Position numbers and translations under genes: made by a program. From positions 366,570 to 430,569 of the forward strand of contig NW_008806283.1 of assembly GCF_000400465.1 (NCBI RefSeq): a stretch of DNA of 64,000 nucleotides. Reading direction: 5' to 3'. Of this stretch, positions 13,502 to 22,914 are shown piece after piece (position 1 is the first letter of the stretch; every line of letters starts with the position of its first letter). Below the pieces are notes generated by a model. The model was not told where the DNA came from. It saw nothing but the letters and a program-made list of their open reading frames with translations, and did no database searches. Origin of the DNA: Wallemia ichthyophaga EXF-994 (lineage: Eukaryota; Basidiomycota; Wallemiomycetes; Wallemiales; Wallemiaceae).

Positions 13502-13720
13502 TTTGTGATTATGAAAATTGCGAAAGTTTCCACAGATTCCAGATTACAATTTTCACTTAAAAGCTATATCTTGCATTTTCCTTATGAACTTCTTGCATAA
13601 AATTACTTAAATTTACATTCATACGTTTCCATAAAGAGGACTGTCTGCACACTTTCCTATCACTCGAGTATGTAGAGCACATTATAAATCTGGATTGACC
13701 GAGTATCGCAAATAGCTATA

Positions 13721-16700
13721 CTACAAAGTAGGGCTGTGTTGTTGCTGCCGCTTGAGGCTATTCCTGAGGAGGTCTTGTGCTGCTCCAGTGACGCTAACTG
13801 TGCGGCTGCGCCCATCCCTGGAAGTAGTAGCATGTTCGTTTACCCCAGGTGACACAGACGAACGCGCCTCTTCAATTGGTCCCTGCTCCCTCTTCTCCTT
13901 CTGCTCGGACAGAGCTCGCGTGAGAGTGGTCGTAACCCCTGGACTCTGACTGAGAAGGTTAGGTGGGGGTTGTTGACTGACGCTGGAGCGTGTGCGCGAC
14001 GATGTTGCACTTGATGTCGCTGACCCCGTCCTTCGTCTAGGGTCTCGATCATGCATCCTCCTTTCCGCTGCCGAGCTATTATCGTCATCGTTGTTGTTGG
14101 CTGTACCTGCTCGGGTACACGGACTGTCGAGACCACCTCCTTCTACCACGCTAAACGGATTTGGATTGCTAGGCGTGTGGTTGTGTGTGTGTGGCTGGGT
14201 GGAATTGCTTCCCCTCTCCCTCTCGTTCTCATTGTCATCCACTACTACGCTTAGACCACCGCCATCTCCACCACCTCCACTTCGAGATGGCCCGCGGCGA
14301 TGCTTCGGCTGCCAGATATCGACATCGAGTAGGAAATACTTGACTCCGATTCCGAGTCCGAACGGGTTATCCGAGGTGCCATCGACTATCTTCTCGTCGA
14401 TGTTGGTGATGCGCGCAACTGTCCACTCGCGACTCTTCAGTGTCTCACTCTGCGATGGTGTTGGCTTAAGGAAGTAGTGCGGGAAGGAGACTGTGCGGAG
14501 TTAAAAAGAGCACAGCAGTACGACACATCCACCCACTGTTGAAAGCAGCCCACGGCTTAGCTGCTGCATTGCGCGTCGGGAGGAATAATGCCAGGTCACC
14601 TCTACCGAAATTCCTAAAGGCCAGTTTCTCTTTAGCGCGCTCGCGGTTGACCTTAGCCTCCTTCTGCCATCTGCGCACATACGCCGCCACCCTACTGACG
14701 AGGTCATCGGGATGTTGTGTGTGGGGCGTGAGGGGTGTTATTGGTGGGTGGGATGTATGTGAGGTTTGAGGGGTGTGCGAGAAAGTTGATGAGAAATTCA
14801 GCAGCACATTATTCACACCCACGCCCACACCCACACCAGCACTCCCGCGATCTTTCTCGCCTGCCCTCGCGAGCACCTTGGCTAGGTTATCAGCGAGTGA
14901 CTTGTGTTGAGCGCGTGCATCAGCCGCATCATCTCCCTTCCGCGCCAGCTCATGGCTAGCCAATTCGAGATGTCTGGACAGCACGGCATGATCTGCATCC
15001 ATCTCTGAGCGGATATGGCGCAGTTCCTGATCGCGCACAGTCACTTGCTCCTCATAGTTTCGCTTGAGCTCCTCTATCGTCTCGTCGCGCGCGCGAATTG
15101 TCCGCGCGCACGCCGCAACTGATTCGTTCATATCCTCATTGTGCTGCTCTAGCTCACCTATGCGCGTGCGCATCACACTCACCTCCTCTTTGCTCGCTAG
15201 TTCACTCGCGGTGCGGTTGTGCTCCTCCTTCTGCTGTTGCATTGCGTCGGCGTGTGTCTTGCGCAGTTTCGCTACCTCCCCCTCGTGCTCCCGTCGCAGC
15301 TGGTCTATGTCGTGCGATACTGCGCAGCTGATTTTAGTATTCGAGTTGAGTTGAGTTTTAATCCAGGCACTCACCTCGCATCTTCTTTGTTGACTGCGGT
15401 AACAGTATCGCACTCGCCTTTTTCTCCCATTCCACATCGAGAGCGTGGATGTACGTTAGGGTGCTCTCGTAGACACTGAATAGGGGTATTATTGCGGAAG
15501 TATCGATGTGTCGTTGCGAGGTGTCGATAGCTGGGCGCTCCACTGAATGTTGGACAGAATACTCCGCTGCACTTTTCACCTCCCGCTCCATACCATACTC
15601 CTCAACAGCCCTCTTCACGACTTGCACAACCTCCTCCAACTCATCCGCGGTTATCCGCACAGGAAGGTTGCCTCCGCGCAGATTAACCTCTGGCATATTG
15701 ATCATGCTGTCGAACCCGGCAACATCAAAAGGCAGGAAGCGCGCAGGTTTCACAGCTGCGACTTTCATATAATCATCCGCTTCCGAGAGAGCAACATTTT
15801 TTGCAGTAGATGTCGAGCTGGCAACGCTATCGAAATCAACTAGCGTCAATCTCCTTATTTCCTCCTTACGGCTTTCATTTGCAAGTAGCTCAGCTATATC
15901 AGAGGTTTTTTCTTTATAGTGGCTGTCGAAAGCATTACGACGTGCAAGTTCAGCTATGAGGGAAACATAGGCAGTAGGCATAGCCTTGAGGCGAGTGAGG
16001 TGTTGAAATGAGCTAAGCGTGCCAATAGAGTGCTTCAAGTTGGTGGTTCTTCTCGGTATATCGCTCAACTGCACATGTATGTGCGACAACCGCGTTAGGT
16101 ACTCGAGATGAGGTTGGGAGTTTTTTAGATTAGTCAGTGTAATTACATCTTCTCGCAAAAATGCATCAAGCTGGTCAAGGTGCTCACGTTGACTCATGTT
16201 CAGCTGAGATGTACTGTCAAATGCGTCGGCAGCTTCTGTTAAGGCATTATCGAATTCACTAAAATTCACCGCTTGTAATAGCATCTCAATGTCTTGCAAC
16301 TCATTGTCAATATCAACCCAGAGCTCATCGAGCAACTGATGCTGATGGTGGTGTTGTATGTGTGTGTCGAGTGAATGGGAGTAAATCTGATCCATCTTCT
16401 GAATACTCATGTAATCACTCAAATAACGCGATCTGTTCTTGACTAGTTTAGGGTTCACGGGGATGCTGCTAATGAGATGCATATGGAATTGGTGATGATG
16501 TAATAACTCCGCGTGCTGCGATAGGAGAGTGGTGGATGTACTGTCGAAATCGGATCTCAAACTCTCGAGAAGATCAATCTGTCTCTTTATGTAGAGCAAT
16601 GCGACTGTAATGCTGTTATGACGATTGATAGCGGCAGCGTGGAGATGCTGAGAGTGCTCGAAATGAAAACGAGCAGCGGAGATATAGTCATTTAGAGAAT

Positions 16701-16896
16701 CAAGGGGTGTGCTGTACAGCTTCACGTTGTCCTTATGAAATGACTTGAGCTGGTGTCGGTTGAAGAGATAGAGGATTCTGCTGTCGTCGTGGAGATTGAG
16801 GTCGACTTCAAAGCCGTCGCCATCAAGAATCAAACTGTTATCGTCTGGATCGTCTAATCTGGTCGGTTCACCGTTGAGGCTGTTGATCAGCGGCAT
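13721..16896 (-). CDS. ATG11: Autophagy scaffold Atg11 (FIP200/Atg11 family)
   Basis: Scaffold for selective autophagy that links cargo receptors to the Atg1 kinase. Exons 15375-16896, 14537-15319, 13721-14490; 1024 residues. The N-terminal half has ILYLFNRHQL followed by a long helical Atg17-like region; residues of exon 2 form a coiled coil rich in E/R/A. The C-terminal claw domain is diagnostic: GDLALFLPTRNAAAKPWAAFN, then FPHYFLK, WTVARITNI and DGTSDNPFGLGIGVKYFLLDV. After it come about 200 Ser/Thr/Asn/Arg-rich residues with no clear fold. The open frame extends 18 nt upstream to a TTG; the first ATG (16896) is taken as start. The Qc-SNARE gene upstream on the same strand ends only 52 bp away. 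Confidence 0.88.
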
Positions 16897-16948
16897 GTCA
16901 TAATTAGATGGCAAAAGAGATGATCGTCGTAGTGGATCAAGAAGGAAA

Positions 16949-17285
16949 TTAAATGAGGATAAGGACTATGAATAAAATTACAAGTATTACAATCAACACG
17001 GCTATACAGATACTCTGCTTATCGTCTGTGTGGTGGTGGCGTGAGAGATGGTTACGCGTGTATAATACACTCACTCGTCACGCTCAGCTTATCAAAGTAT
17101 TTCTTCCCGCTGCTCATTTTGTTGTTGATAGTGTCAATGAAGCTGCTTAAGCCATCTAGCAGTCCATTCTGTTCGCTGGATTCTTGATTAATGAGGAGGG
17201 ATTGTGAGTGGATATTGTTCAGGCTGCTTTCCAAGTCGTTCCAGCGAGTATCATCTTCGTATCTCTGCGTTGCAGATGAACTCAT
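16949..17285 (-). CDS. SFT1: Small Qc-SNARE, Sft1/Bet1-like
   Basis: Two exons, 17075-17285 and 16949-17025, give 95 residues, close to yeast Sft1 (97). A single SNARE helix contains NQESSEQNGLLDGLSSF, with heptad hydrophobics. After the intron comes a short linker and one C-terminal membrane anchor, SICIAVLIVILVILFIVL, ending two residues before the stop. This tail-anchored layout is that of Bet1/Sft1, which work in ER-Golgi and intra-Golgi fusion. Which of the two it is rests on length and the lack of an extended N-terminus, so the exact name is tentative. It lies between two same-strand genes with gaps of 60 and 52 bp. Confidence 0.75.
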
Positions 17286-17345
17286 GATGATGGTATCGCG
17301 TCAAGGGTAATTTGGCAGGCTATAATGGCCAGCACACAAAAGCAT

Positions 17346-17708
17346 TCAAATCAATCTAAATTTCTGCGCTCGTACATTCTGCTTTAATCCGCCACCGATG
17401 TTGCCTTGATACGGGTGGTGAGATGACGATCAATGGCACATTACAGGCTACTCACCCTCTTCGATCTCTTCCTGGCCAGTATCTCTTTCTTTCAGTTTAG
17501 AGAGCATTTCATCATCTATCTGCTTGACTGATTTCTTCTGCTGTTGTTGTGGCTGTGGTTGTGGCTGTGGTTGTGGCTGTGGTTGTGGCTGTGGCTCTTC
17601 TGGCTCTTCTGCCTGCTTAGTCTGATCTTTGCTAGTGGTGTATAATCTAGTACTTCTGGTACGTCTTAAGCTTGTAAATGCAACTCTTCTAAACCCAGCA
17701 ATCCTCAT
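17346..17708 (-). CDS. Small mitochondrial-type protein with Pro-Gln repeat, unknown function
   Basis: Exons 17456-17708 and 17346-17404; 103 residues. The N-terminus MRIAGFRRVAFTSLRRTRSTRLY is Arg/Ser/Thr-rich with no acidic residue, as in a matrix-targeting presequence. A PQ repeat (about residues 41-56) follows, then a charged helix and a short C-terminus ending NVRAQKFRLI. I do not recognise the family; similar small proteins with a positively charged end of the form VRxxxFRxI seem to recur in basidiomycetes, but that is memory, not a search. The start codon is only 58 bp from that of the divergent RBM42-like gene. Confidence 0.65.
17542..17595. repeat. Coding microsatellite (GGCTGT/GGTTGT)n
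   Basis: Alternating GGCTGT and GGTTGT hexamers on the plus strand encode the alternating Pro-Gln tract of the minus-strand mitochondrial-type protein. Units are nearly perfect, so repeat number is likely to vary between strains, always in whole codons. Confidence 0.85.
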
Positions 17709-17766
17709 CGTCGTCGTCGCTGTTCAGCAGAATTCCTTGATCCAAAACGACCACCAACTTGAAATT

Positions 17767-18322
17767 ATGTCATCGTCTTACGGATACGGCGACCAGACGC
17801 TGAACCAGCAATCAGCCTATGTGCCAACCACAGCGTCATTCAAATCAAAATCCACCGCCCAGAAGATGAACAAGGGCGATAAGCGTACGACGGTGTTGAG
17901 GAAAGGAGCCGGGAAACAGTGGGAGGATACGTCTCTTCTCGATTGGGATCCATGTGAGTAACGCGTTTCATCCACACATTCCCATTTGACACTGTCCAGC
18001 CCACTACAGATTGTTCGTCGGTAACATTTCAAATGACGTTACGGAACAAGTCCTTGACGAGACATTCTCCGTCTTCAAGAGTTATTCAAAGTGCAGAGTC
18101 GTGCGCGACAAGATATCAAACAAGGCCAAATACGCTTTCATTGCTTTCGCAGATCCAGAAGATTTTCTGAAGGCGTGGAAGGAGTATGATGGGAAATACG
18201 TCGGCAACCGCCCGATAACGCTTTCAAAATCACAGACCAACATCAAAGCCAATGATATTGGATATAGGAAATCGAATGACCTGCGTAGTGGGAAGAAGAA
18301 CCACCGTGCAGCACCGTATTAA
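17767..18322 (+). CDS. RBM42: RRM RNA-binding protein, RBM42-like
   Basis: Exons 17767-17953 and 18000-18322; 169 residues. The pattern KGAGKQWEDTSLLDWDP before the RRM matches the segment preceding the single C-terminal RRM of RBM42. The RRM holds RNP2 RLFVGNIS and RNP1 KYAFIAF, with the expected spacing, and ends GKYVGNRPITLSKS, also RBM42-like. RBM42 is linked to hnRNP K and the spliceosome in animals; the fungal role is unknown. The acceptor at 17999 rather than a downstream ACAG is required to keep the DPSHYRLFVGN frame. The protein lacks the long Pro/Ala-rich N-terminus of the human protein. Confidence 0.85.
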
Positions 18323-18577
18323 CTTGCTCAAAGCAGAGAGCGCAGAGGGAGGAGCGGAAAAGACACTCTAATAAAGAAGCAGTTGCGAACGAAGCCCAAA
18401 TTTATAATGCGCACGTATCTTCACCCTAACGCTTTAATCACATGATAAACATGATAAATTGTACAAATAGCATCATAAAAACTTAAAAGGGTCTTATCGA
18501 TAGGTTCCATTGATATAGTCCATTCTGCATACCTACACGTCTACATATTCACACTGTAGACATATATATACTCCTAA

Positions 18578-19590
18578 CTACTCCATCTCTCCCACTATCT
18601 CCTTAGCTGGTGGATCTTCGTCGAAACCATCAGCATCAGAAATACTCACAGTGAGCCAACGCGAGTCAAATTGTCTGGCCATATCGCTGCCTGGAGGAGC
18701 GGCGAACTGAGCTTTAATAGCCACTTTAGGCCAAACCTTGACGATCTGCGTGCGAGGAGCATGTACAATGCTATTACTTGGAGTGGGTTCCTCGAGAGAC
18801 TCCTCGGGATCGCCTAGTGTTTTAATGAAATTCTGCAGCATGGCTGTCTCAGTTAGTTCCACGCTACCTCTAGGGAGAGCGCCTCCGGGCGTGCCTGGCG
18901 TGCCCGGAGTGGACGGTCTATCGCTATCGAGAGTGGACATGCCGGCGAGACCTGACGTCAGACCACCAGCGAATCCACTGCTGCCTAGACTCGACACAGG
19001 CGTAAGAGAGGGCGGAGCGGGCCACTTGCTGTCCATACTGACATACGAGCGTCCTGAAGCATTCGAGCTGACGCTGTTGCTGCGCGACACAGCCGGCGTC
19101 GTCGCCTGGCTTGCAGAGCGGGGAGGGGGAATAACGAGTGGGAGAAAAGGGAAAGCGGGATCCTGTTGAAGTTTGTGAGAGTTGTAAAGGGTTACTTCGG
19201 CTAGTTGGAGTTTGGACATGTCTAGGTCATCGACTTCTGCACCTTCTGCGGGTACATAGCCATCTACAGGTCGGAAACCAAGCGAGAGACCCAAATCGAC
19301 ATACCTAAACCAGACATTGTGCTCATGGGCTTCCACTTTAGGGAACGCCGTATCAATCGCAGTGGCCAGTCTTCCAAGGGCAGCGAGAAGCTTAGGGGAG
19401 GTGGGAGTGTGGCCAAGCAGCTGGCGGGGATCGAAAGGGCGTGAGGAAGGAGTCTGTGGAACACTAGAAAGCGTGATATCAGCATCACGCCGGCGCATCG
19501 AACTGGAACACACCTCCCAAGAGACAAATGGGGCTTGAAAGCTTTGACAGTTGATTTCGTGTGAGGAAGCTTTGGGCGGGGCTTAAGCAT
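18578..19590 (-). CDS. Conserved-looking fungal protein of unknown function
   Basis: Exons 19514-19590 and 18578-19463; 320 residues. The join at AG|T is needed to link the basic N-terminus MLKPRPKLPHTKSTVKAF to the main frame; the intron is 50 nt. The central part AHEHNVWFRYVDLGLSLGFRP looks structured. It is followed by a Ser/Pro/Thr/Gly-rich low-complexity region and a structured end, KVWPKVAIKAQF and RWLTVSISDADGFDED. No family is recognised. It converges with the RBM42-like gene (254 bp between stops) and is divergent from the MIPC-synthase gene. Confidence 0.65.
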
Positions 19591-19990
19591 TGTTGATTGT
19601 ACGGATTAAAGAAGATTGGAGTGCTGGTGAGTGCCTGCCGGTGACGCAACACGGGATGGGGAAATGGAAGGGAATAAAAGGGTGTATAATGTACAAATGA
19701 ATTAAAATGTACAAATAAGCCCAGCAATTGCCTTGAACGATTTCTGGTTGTAACCTCCCACAGATACAACGGCGTGTGGAATTAGCAGCTTCAATAGCCA
19801 ATAACCGACAAGAAATGAATAATTGCGCTGTATTTTGAACTAAAATTATTTTATCATTCCCCTAATGATCATCTACTGAATCCTGTGTTCACCACCCAAA
19901 CACTTGATCCTGCACGGCCAACAACACCGCCAACAAGAAAATCGGTACACAGCGCAGCACACACACAGAGAATACACAGAACACATCACA
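19591..19990. promoter_or_regulatory. Divergent promoter region, unknown gene / MIPC synthase
   Basis: Four hundred bases between opposite start codons. AT-rich stretches near 19680-19720 and 19830-19860 could hold core promoters for either gene, but no recognised upstream element was identified. CA-rich sequence (CACACACACAGAG) lies just before the plus-strand ATG. Confidence 0.35.
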
Positions 19991-21849
19991 ATGTTCAATA
20001 GGCGCGCACTTGCAATCACTGTCATCCTCCTCGGCATTTTCCTCTTCTGTACCTTCACCGTCCTCACAGCGCTAGCCTCGTATTACGCAGTGCCTTCAGA
20101 CGCGTTACTCCACCCTTATCCCATAGATATGCCCCCTTTCCCCGCCGATCCCCATGTCCAGCCGGAGGACACGACCAACGCAACGTGGTCCAATTTCGAT
20201 GGATTTGCTTATCACGTGGAGCCTAGGAGCGATAAGAACGAGACTATCCCCAGGATTCTCCATTGGACGTGGAAAGACGAGCTCCTTCCAGAGAGATGGA
20301 GAGTCGTGCGCAACGCGTGCATGGACATGCACTCTGACTACCAGCACATCCTGTGGACGGATGCCATGTCCCTCGACTTCCTAAAGAGGTATTATCCTTG
20401 GTTCGTTTCTACGTGTGGGTTTCCACTGTCTATTCGAATTTCTATACTCACTCCCACTCAGTCGAAAGCTACCCTTACAACATACAGCGCGCAGACAGCA
20501 TCAGATATTTCATTCTCTACCACTACGGCGGGACTTACATCGACCTCGATATTGGCTGTCGTCGCCGTGTCGATCCCCTTCTCCAGTATCCCGTCGTACT
20601 CGCAAAGACTATCCCCGTAGGCGTGTCGAACGATCTCATGTTCTCGGAGCGCAAGAGCAGCTTCATGGAGAGTGTCATACACAATTTGCAAACATTCAAC
20701 CACAAATACTTTTCGCACTACCCCACCGTCATGTTCTCCACTGGACCCATGTTCATATCCACCATTTACGGCTTCTGGATGGGCAACCACCCCGACGTGC
20801 ACAAGGATAGGGATGCAGTACGAGTTATACCGAAATCGCTCTATGGGAAGAATGCAAAAGTAGGCACAGTGCCTGATAGTTTCTTCGATCACTACTACGG
20901 ATCATCGTGGCATGCCGACGATGCAGGTTTCATCACCTTTCTCGGTAGATGGGGTAGGGGATTGTTATTGATCGGTGGATTCGTTCTATTCATTGGTGTA
21001 GTCAGATTGGTTTTCTACAGGAGACGGAGAACGAGTGGAATGCGCTGCAACAGTCGTCAAATGCCACCACCAGCGTACCTGTTCCCCGATTCTCACTTTT
21101 TCGATTGGAGAGGGCAGCAGATACCACTGCTTCCGTTCACGAACCAGACATCAAGTCGACCAGCTAGTCCATCACGTAGTAGCAGCATGGCCGGTAACCT
21201 CGCCAATTCGATCCCTGCTATACTGTACTACCCATTCAACCCATCGACATGGGCATCGCCGACGCTGCCGCAGACTCCCCTCAGTCAGAGTACGCCAGGG
21301 GTACAGAGTGGAACATTGACACACCTCCTTTCTTACGTCCTCCCCAAGAGCTGGATGGGATCCGATGATTACGATGAGGTGGAGCAAGATGAGAGCGAGG
21401 AGGAGGAGCAGGACCTAGATGCTCCACCCACCCCGTTTAGTCATCATAGGAGTACGACGTGGGCGCGTATGGAGTTCCAGAGAGCGCGCGAGATGGAGTT
21501 GCAGAGGATAAAGGAGGGACATGGGAGTATTGGTGGTGGTAACGGTAGTGGCAGTGCGAATGCTCATGTGCAGCAACATGGTAGTAGTCCACGACAGAGT
21601 CAAAGTCAAAAACACTGTCATCCTCATCCTCATCCTATAGACAAGAACAGCAGTAGCAGCGACACTCACATAAATAGCCTCGCACAAAATTTACGTAGCG
21701 GTCAGTTGGCTCGCAACGCAACACCTCCTGCACAAGCCTCTCACGCTCATCATTCGCACGACTCGCACCAGGAAGAAATCGAAGCTTTGTTGGCATCGCT
21801 GGAACCACAGCTATCGCAGCACACACATCAAACGCAGCAGAATGACTAG
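19991..21849 (+). CDS. SUR1: Inositol phosphorylceramide mannosyltransferase (MIPC synthase, Sur1/Csg1-like)
   Basis: GT32-family glycosyltransferase adding mannose to inositol phosphorylceramide in the Golgi. Exons 19991-20414 and 20462-21849; 603 residues. A signal anchor (AITVILLGIFLFCTFTVLTAL) opens the protein, then RILHWTWKDELLPERW, SYPYNIQRADSIRYFILY and the metal-binding DXD motif D169-L-D171 in GGTYIDLDIG. VMFSTGPMF and SSWHADDAG follow, and a second membrane segment (GLLLIGGFVLFIGVVRLVF) precedes a basic RRRR stop. The last 240 or so residues form an acidic and His/Ser/Gln-rich cytosolic tail absent from the 382-residue yeast enzyme. The open frame continues upstream to a TTG, but the ATG at 19991 begins the anchor. 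Confidence 0.88.
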
Positions 21850-21924
21850 AAACATGTATTTACAATATAATATGACCAATTTTCAAAATGCATCTGTATT
21901 AATGTTTTACCTTCAGTTTTGTGT

Positions 21925-22725
21925 TTAATGTTTATCGTGACAAGTATACCTATCGTGATCCTTGAGAATGAAGCTGAAACTTTCATTGCGGGTGTGTGTT
22001 TGCGCATTTCCACTCCCACTCCCACGCATAGAGATAGGATCTCTGGGTATATTGCTATTAAATTGTGGTGTGCGAGTAGATTTCGCAGCAAGTGCTTGAG
22101 TTCTCTTCCTCTCGAATGCCGCTCTGTACTTATCGTAGCCATCTCTAAAGCTCTTATCTACACGATGAGAGAAGACGAGTTCACCGCGCGGATTTGTAGT
22201 GGGAGGGAGATTACTCATTGCTTTCTGGCGCTGCTGGACGGTATTAGCAGCTGCCTTAGCGGGTCGTCTGAATAGTGAGAAAGGGGTGGTGGGGCTTTGG
22301 AGACGCATGTTGAGAGCCATATTGAAAGAGCGTAGAGCGCGATTACAGTGGGGAACGTATCTATTAGCGTATGTGATGCGCTCAGAATACACACCGCTGA
22401 CGAAGAAGAGGATTAGAGTGGTGAGCGTGATAGTGAGCATGGTCATGTACGCGTAGCCTCTGTATGTTTGACGCTGGATTGGTGGTTAGCGGTAGATCCA
22501 CATACACTCACCACCACCCACATTCTGCTTGTCGATCACATTCCAGGATAATAGACCACTGGTTGAAATTAAGAAAAGCAGGAACAGCTCATATCGACGC
22601 CGACGTTTGCGTAACGCAGTCGCATTCTGCTTTAATCTCTCTTCAAATCGTAGTAGCTCTCTGTATGTTATTTGGTCCGGCGGTGGACACCAATGACGCT
22701 TAGAAGACCGCGTTCGTTCGGTCAT
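21925..22725 (-). CDS. SPO7: Spo7-like regulatory subunit of the Nem1-Spo7 lipin phosphatase
   Basis: Membrane protein that with Nem1 dephosphorylates the lipin Pah1, controlling phospholipid versus triacylglycerol synthesis and nuclear shape. Exons 22512-22725 and 21925-22457; 248 residues. TYRELLRFEERLKQNATALRKRRRRY is followed by hydrophobic segments ELFLLFLISTSGLLSW and MLTITLTTLILFFVSGVY. The family signature RYVPHCNRALRSFNMAL is clear, and the C-terminus holds NPRGELVFSHRVDKSFRDGY. The acceptor for intron 1 must be the second AG of an ACAGAG; the first would shift frame. The open frame extends upstream to a TTG, and the ATG at 22725 is used. Confidence 0.85.
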
Positions 22726-22795
22726 CAGCGCTGAATGCAATATGAATATTAAATATTAAGTTATAAGCCTGAATTACTTGAAATATTCAAATCTC

Positions 22796-22818
22796 TCTAG
22801 AAATTTCTAGATAATTTC
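22796..22818 (+). promoter_or_regulatory. Heat-shock element upstream of HSP104
   Basis: The sequence AGAAATTTCTAGATAATTTC holds alternating GAA/TTC blocks with the spacing of Hsf1 binding sites: GAA at 22800-22802, TTC at 22805-22807, an imperfect GAT at 22810-22812 and TTC at 22816-22818. It lies about 100 bp before the Hsp104 start. It is also in the divergent SPO7 promoter. Confidence 0.7.
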
Positions 22819-22856
22819 GTCACTTTCTGGTGATTGTTGGGTGGACGTCTGTGAAT

Positions 22857-22864
22857 TATATAAA
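22857..22864 (+). promoter_or_regulatory. TATA-like box of HSP104
   Basis: TATATAAA about 50 bp before the ATG and 40 bp downstream of the heat-shock element, the arrangement expected for an inducible TATA promoter. The match is by eye. Confidence 0.5.
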
Positions 22865-22914
22865 TTCGGTGAAATTCGACCTTTCTCGTCAACTTCCATC
22901 ATCTACAAACACAA

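Noticed and set aside
17629-17766. Upstream extension of the RBM42-like frame
   Set aside because: It begins at a non-ATG-supported position within the divergent gene; the hydrophobic extension is antisense to the mitochondrial presequence.
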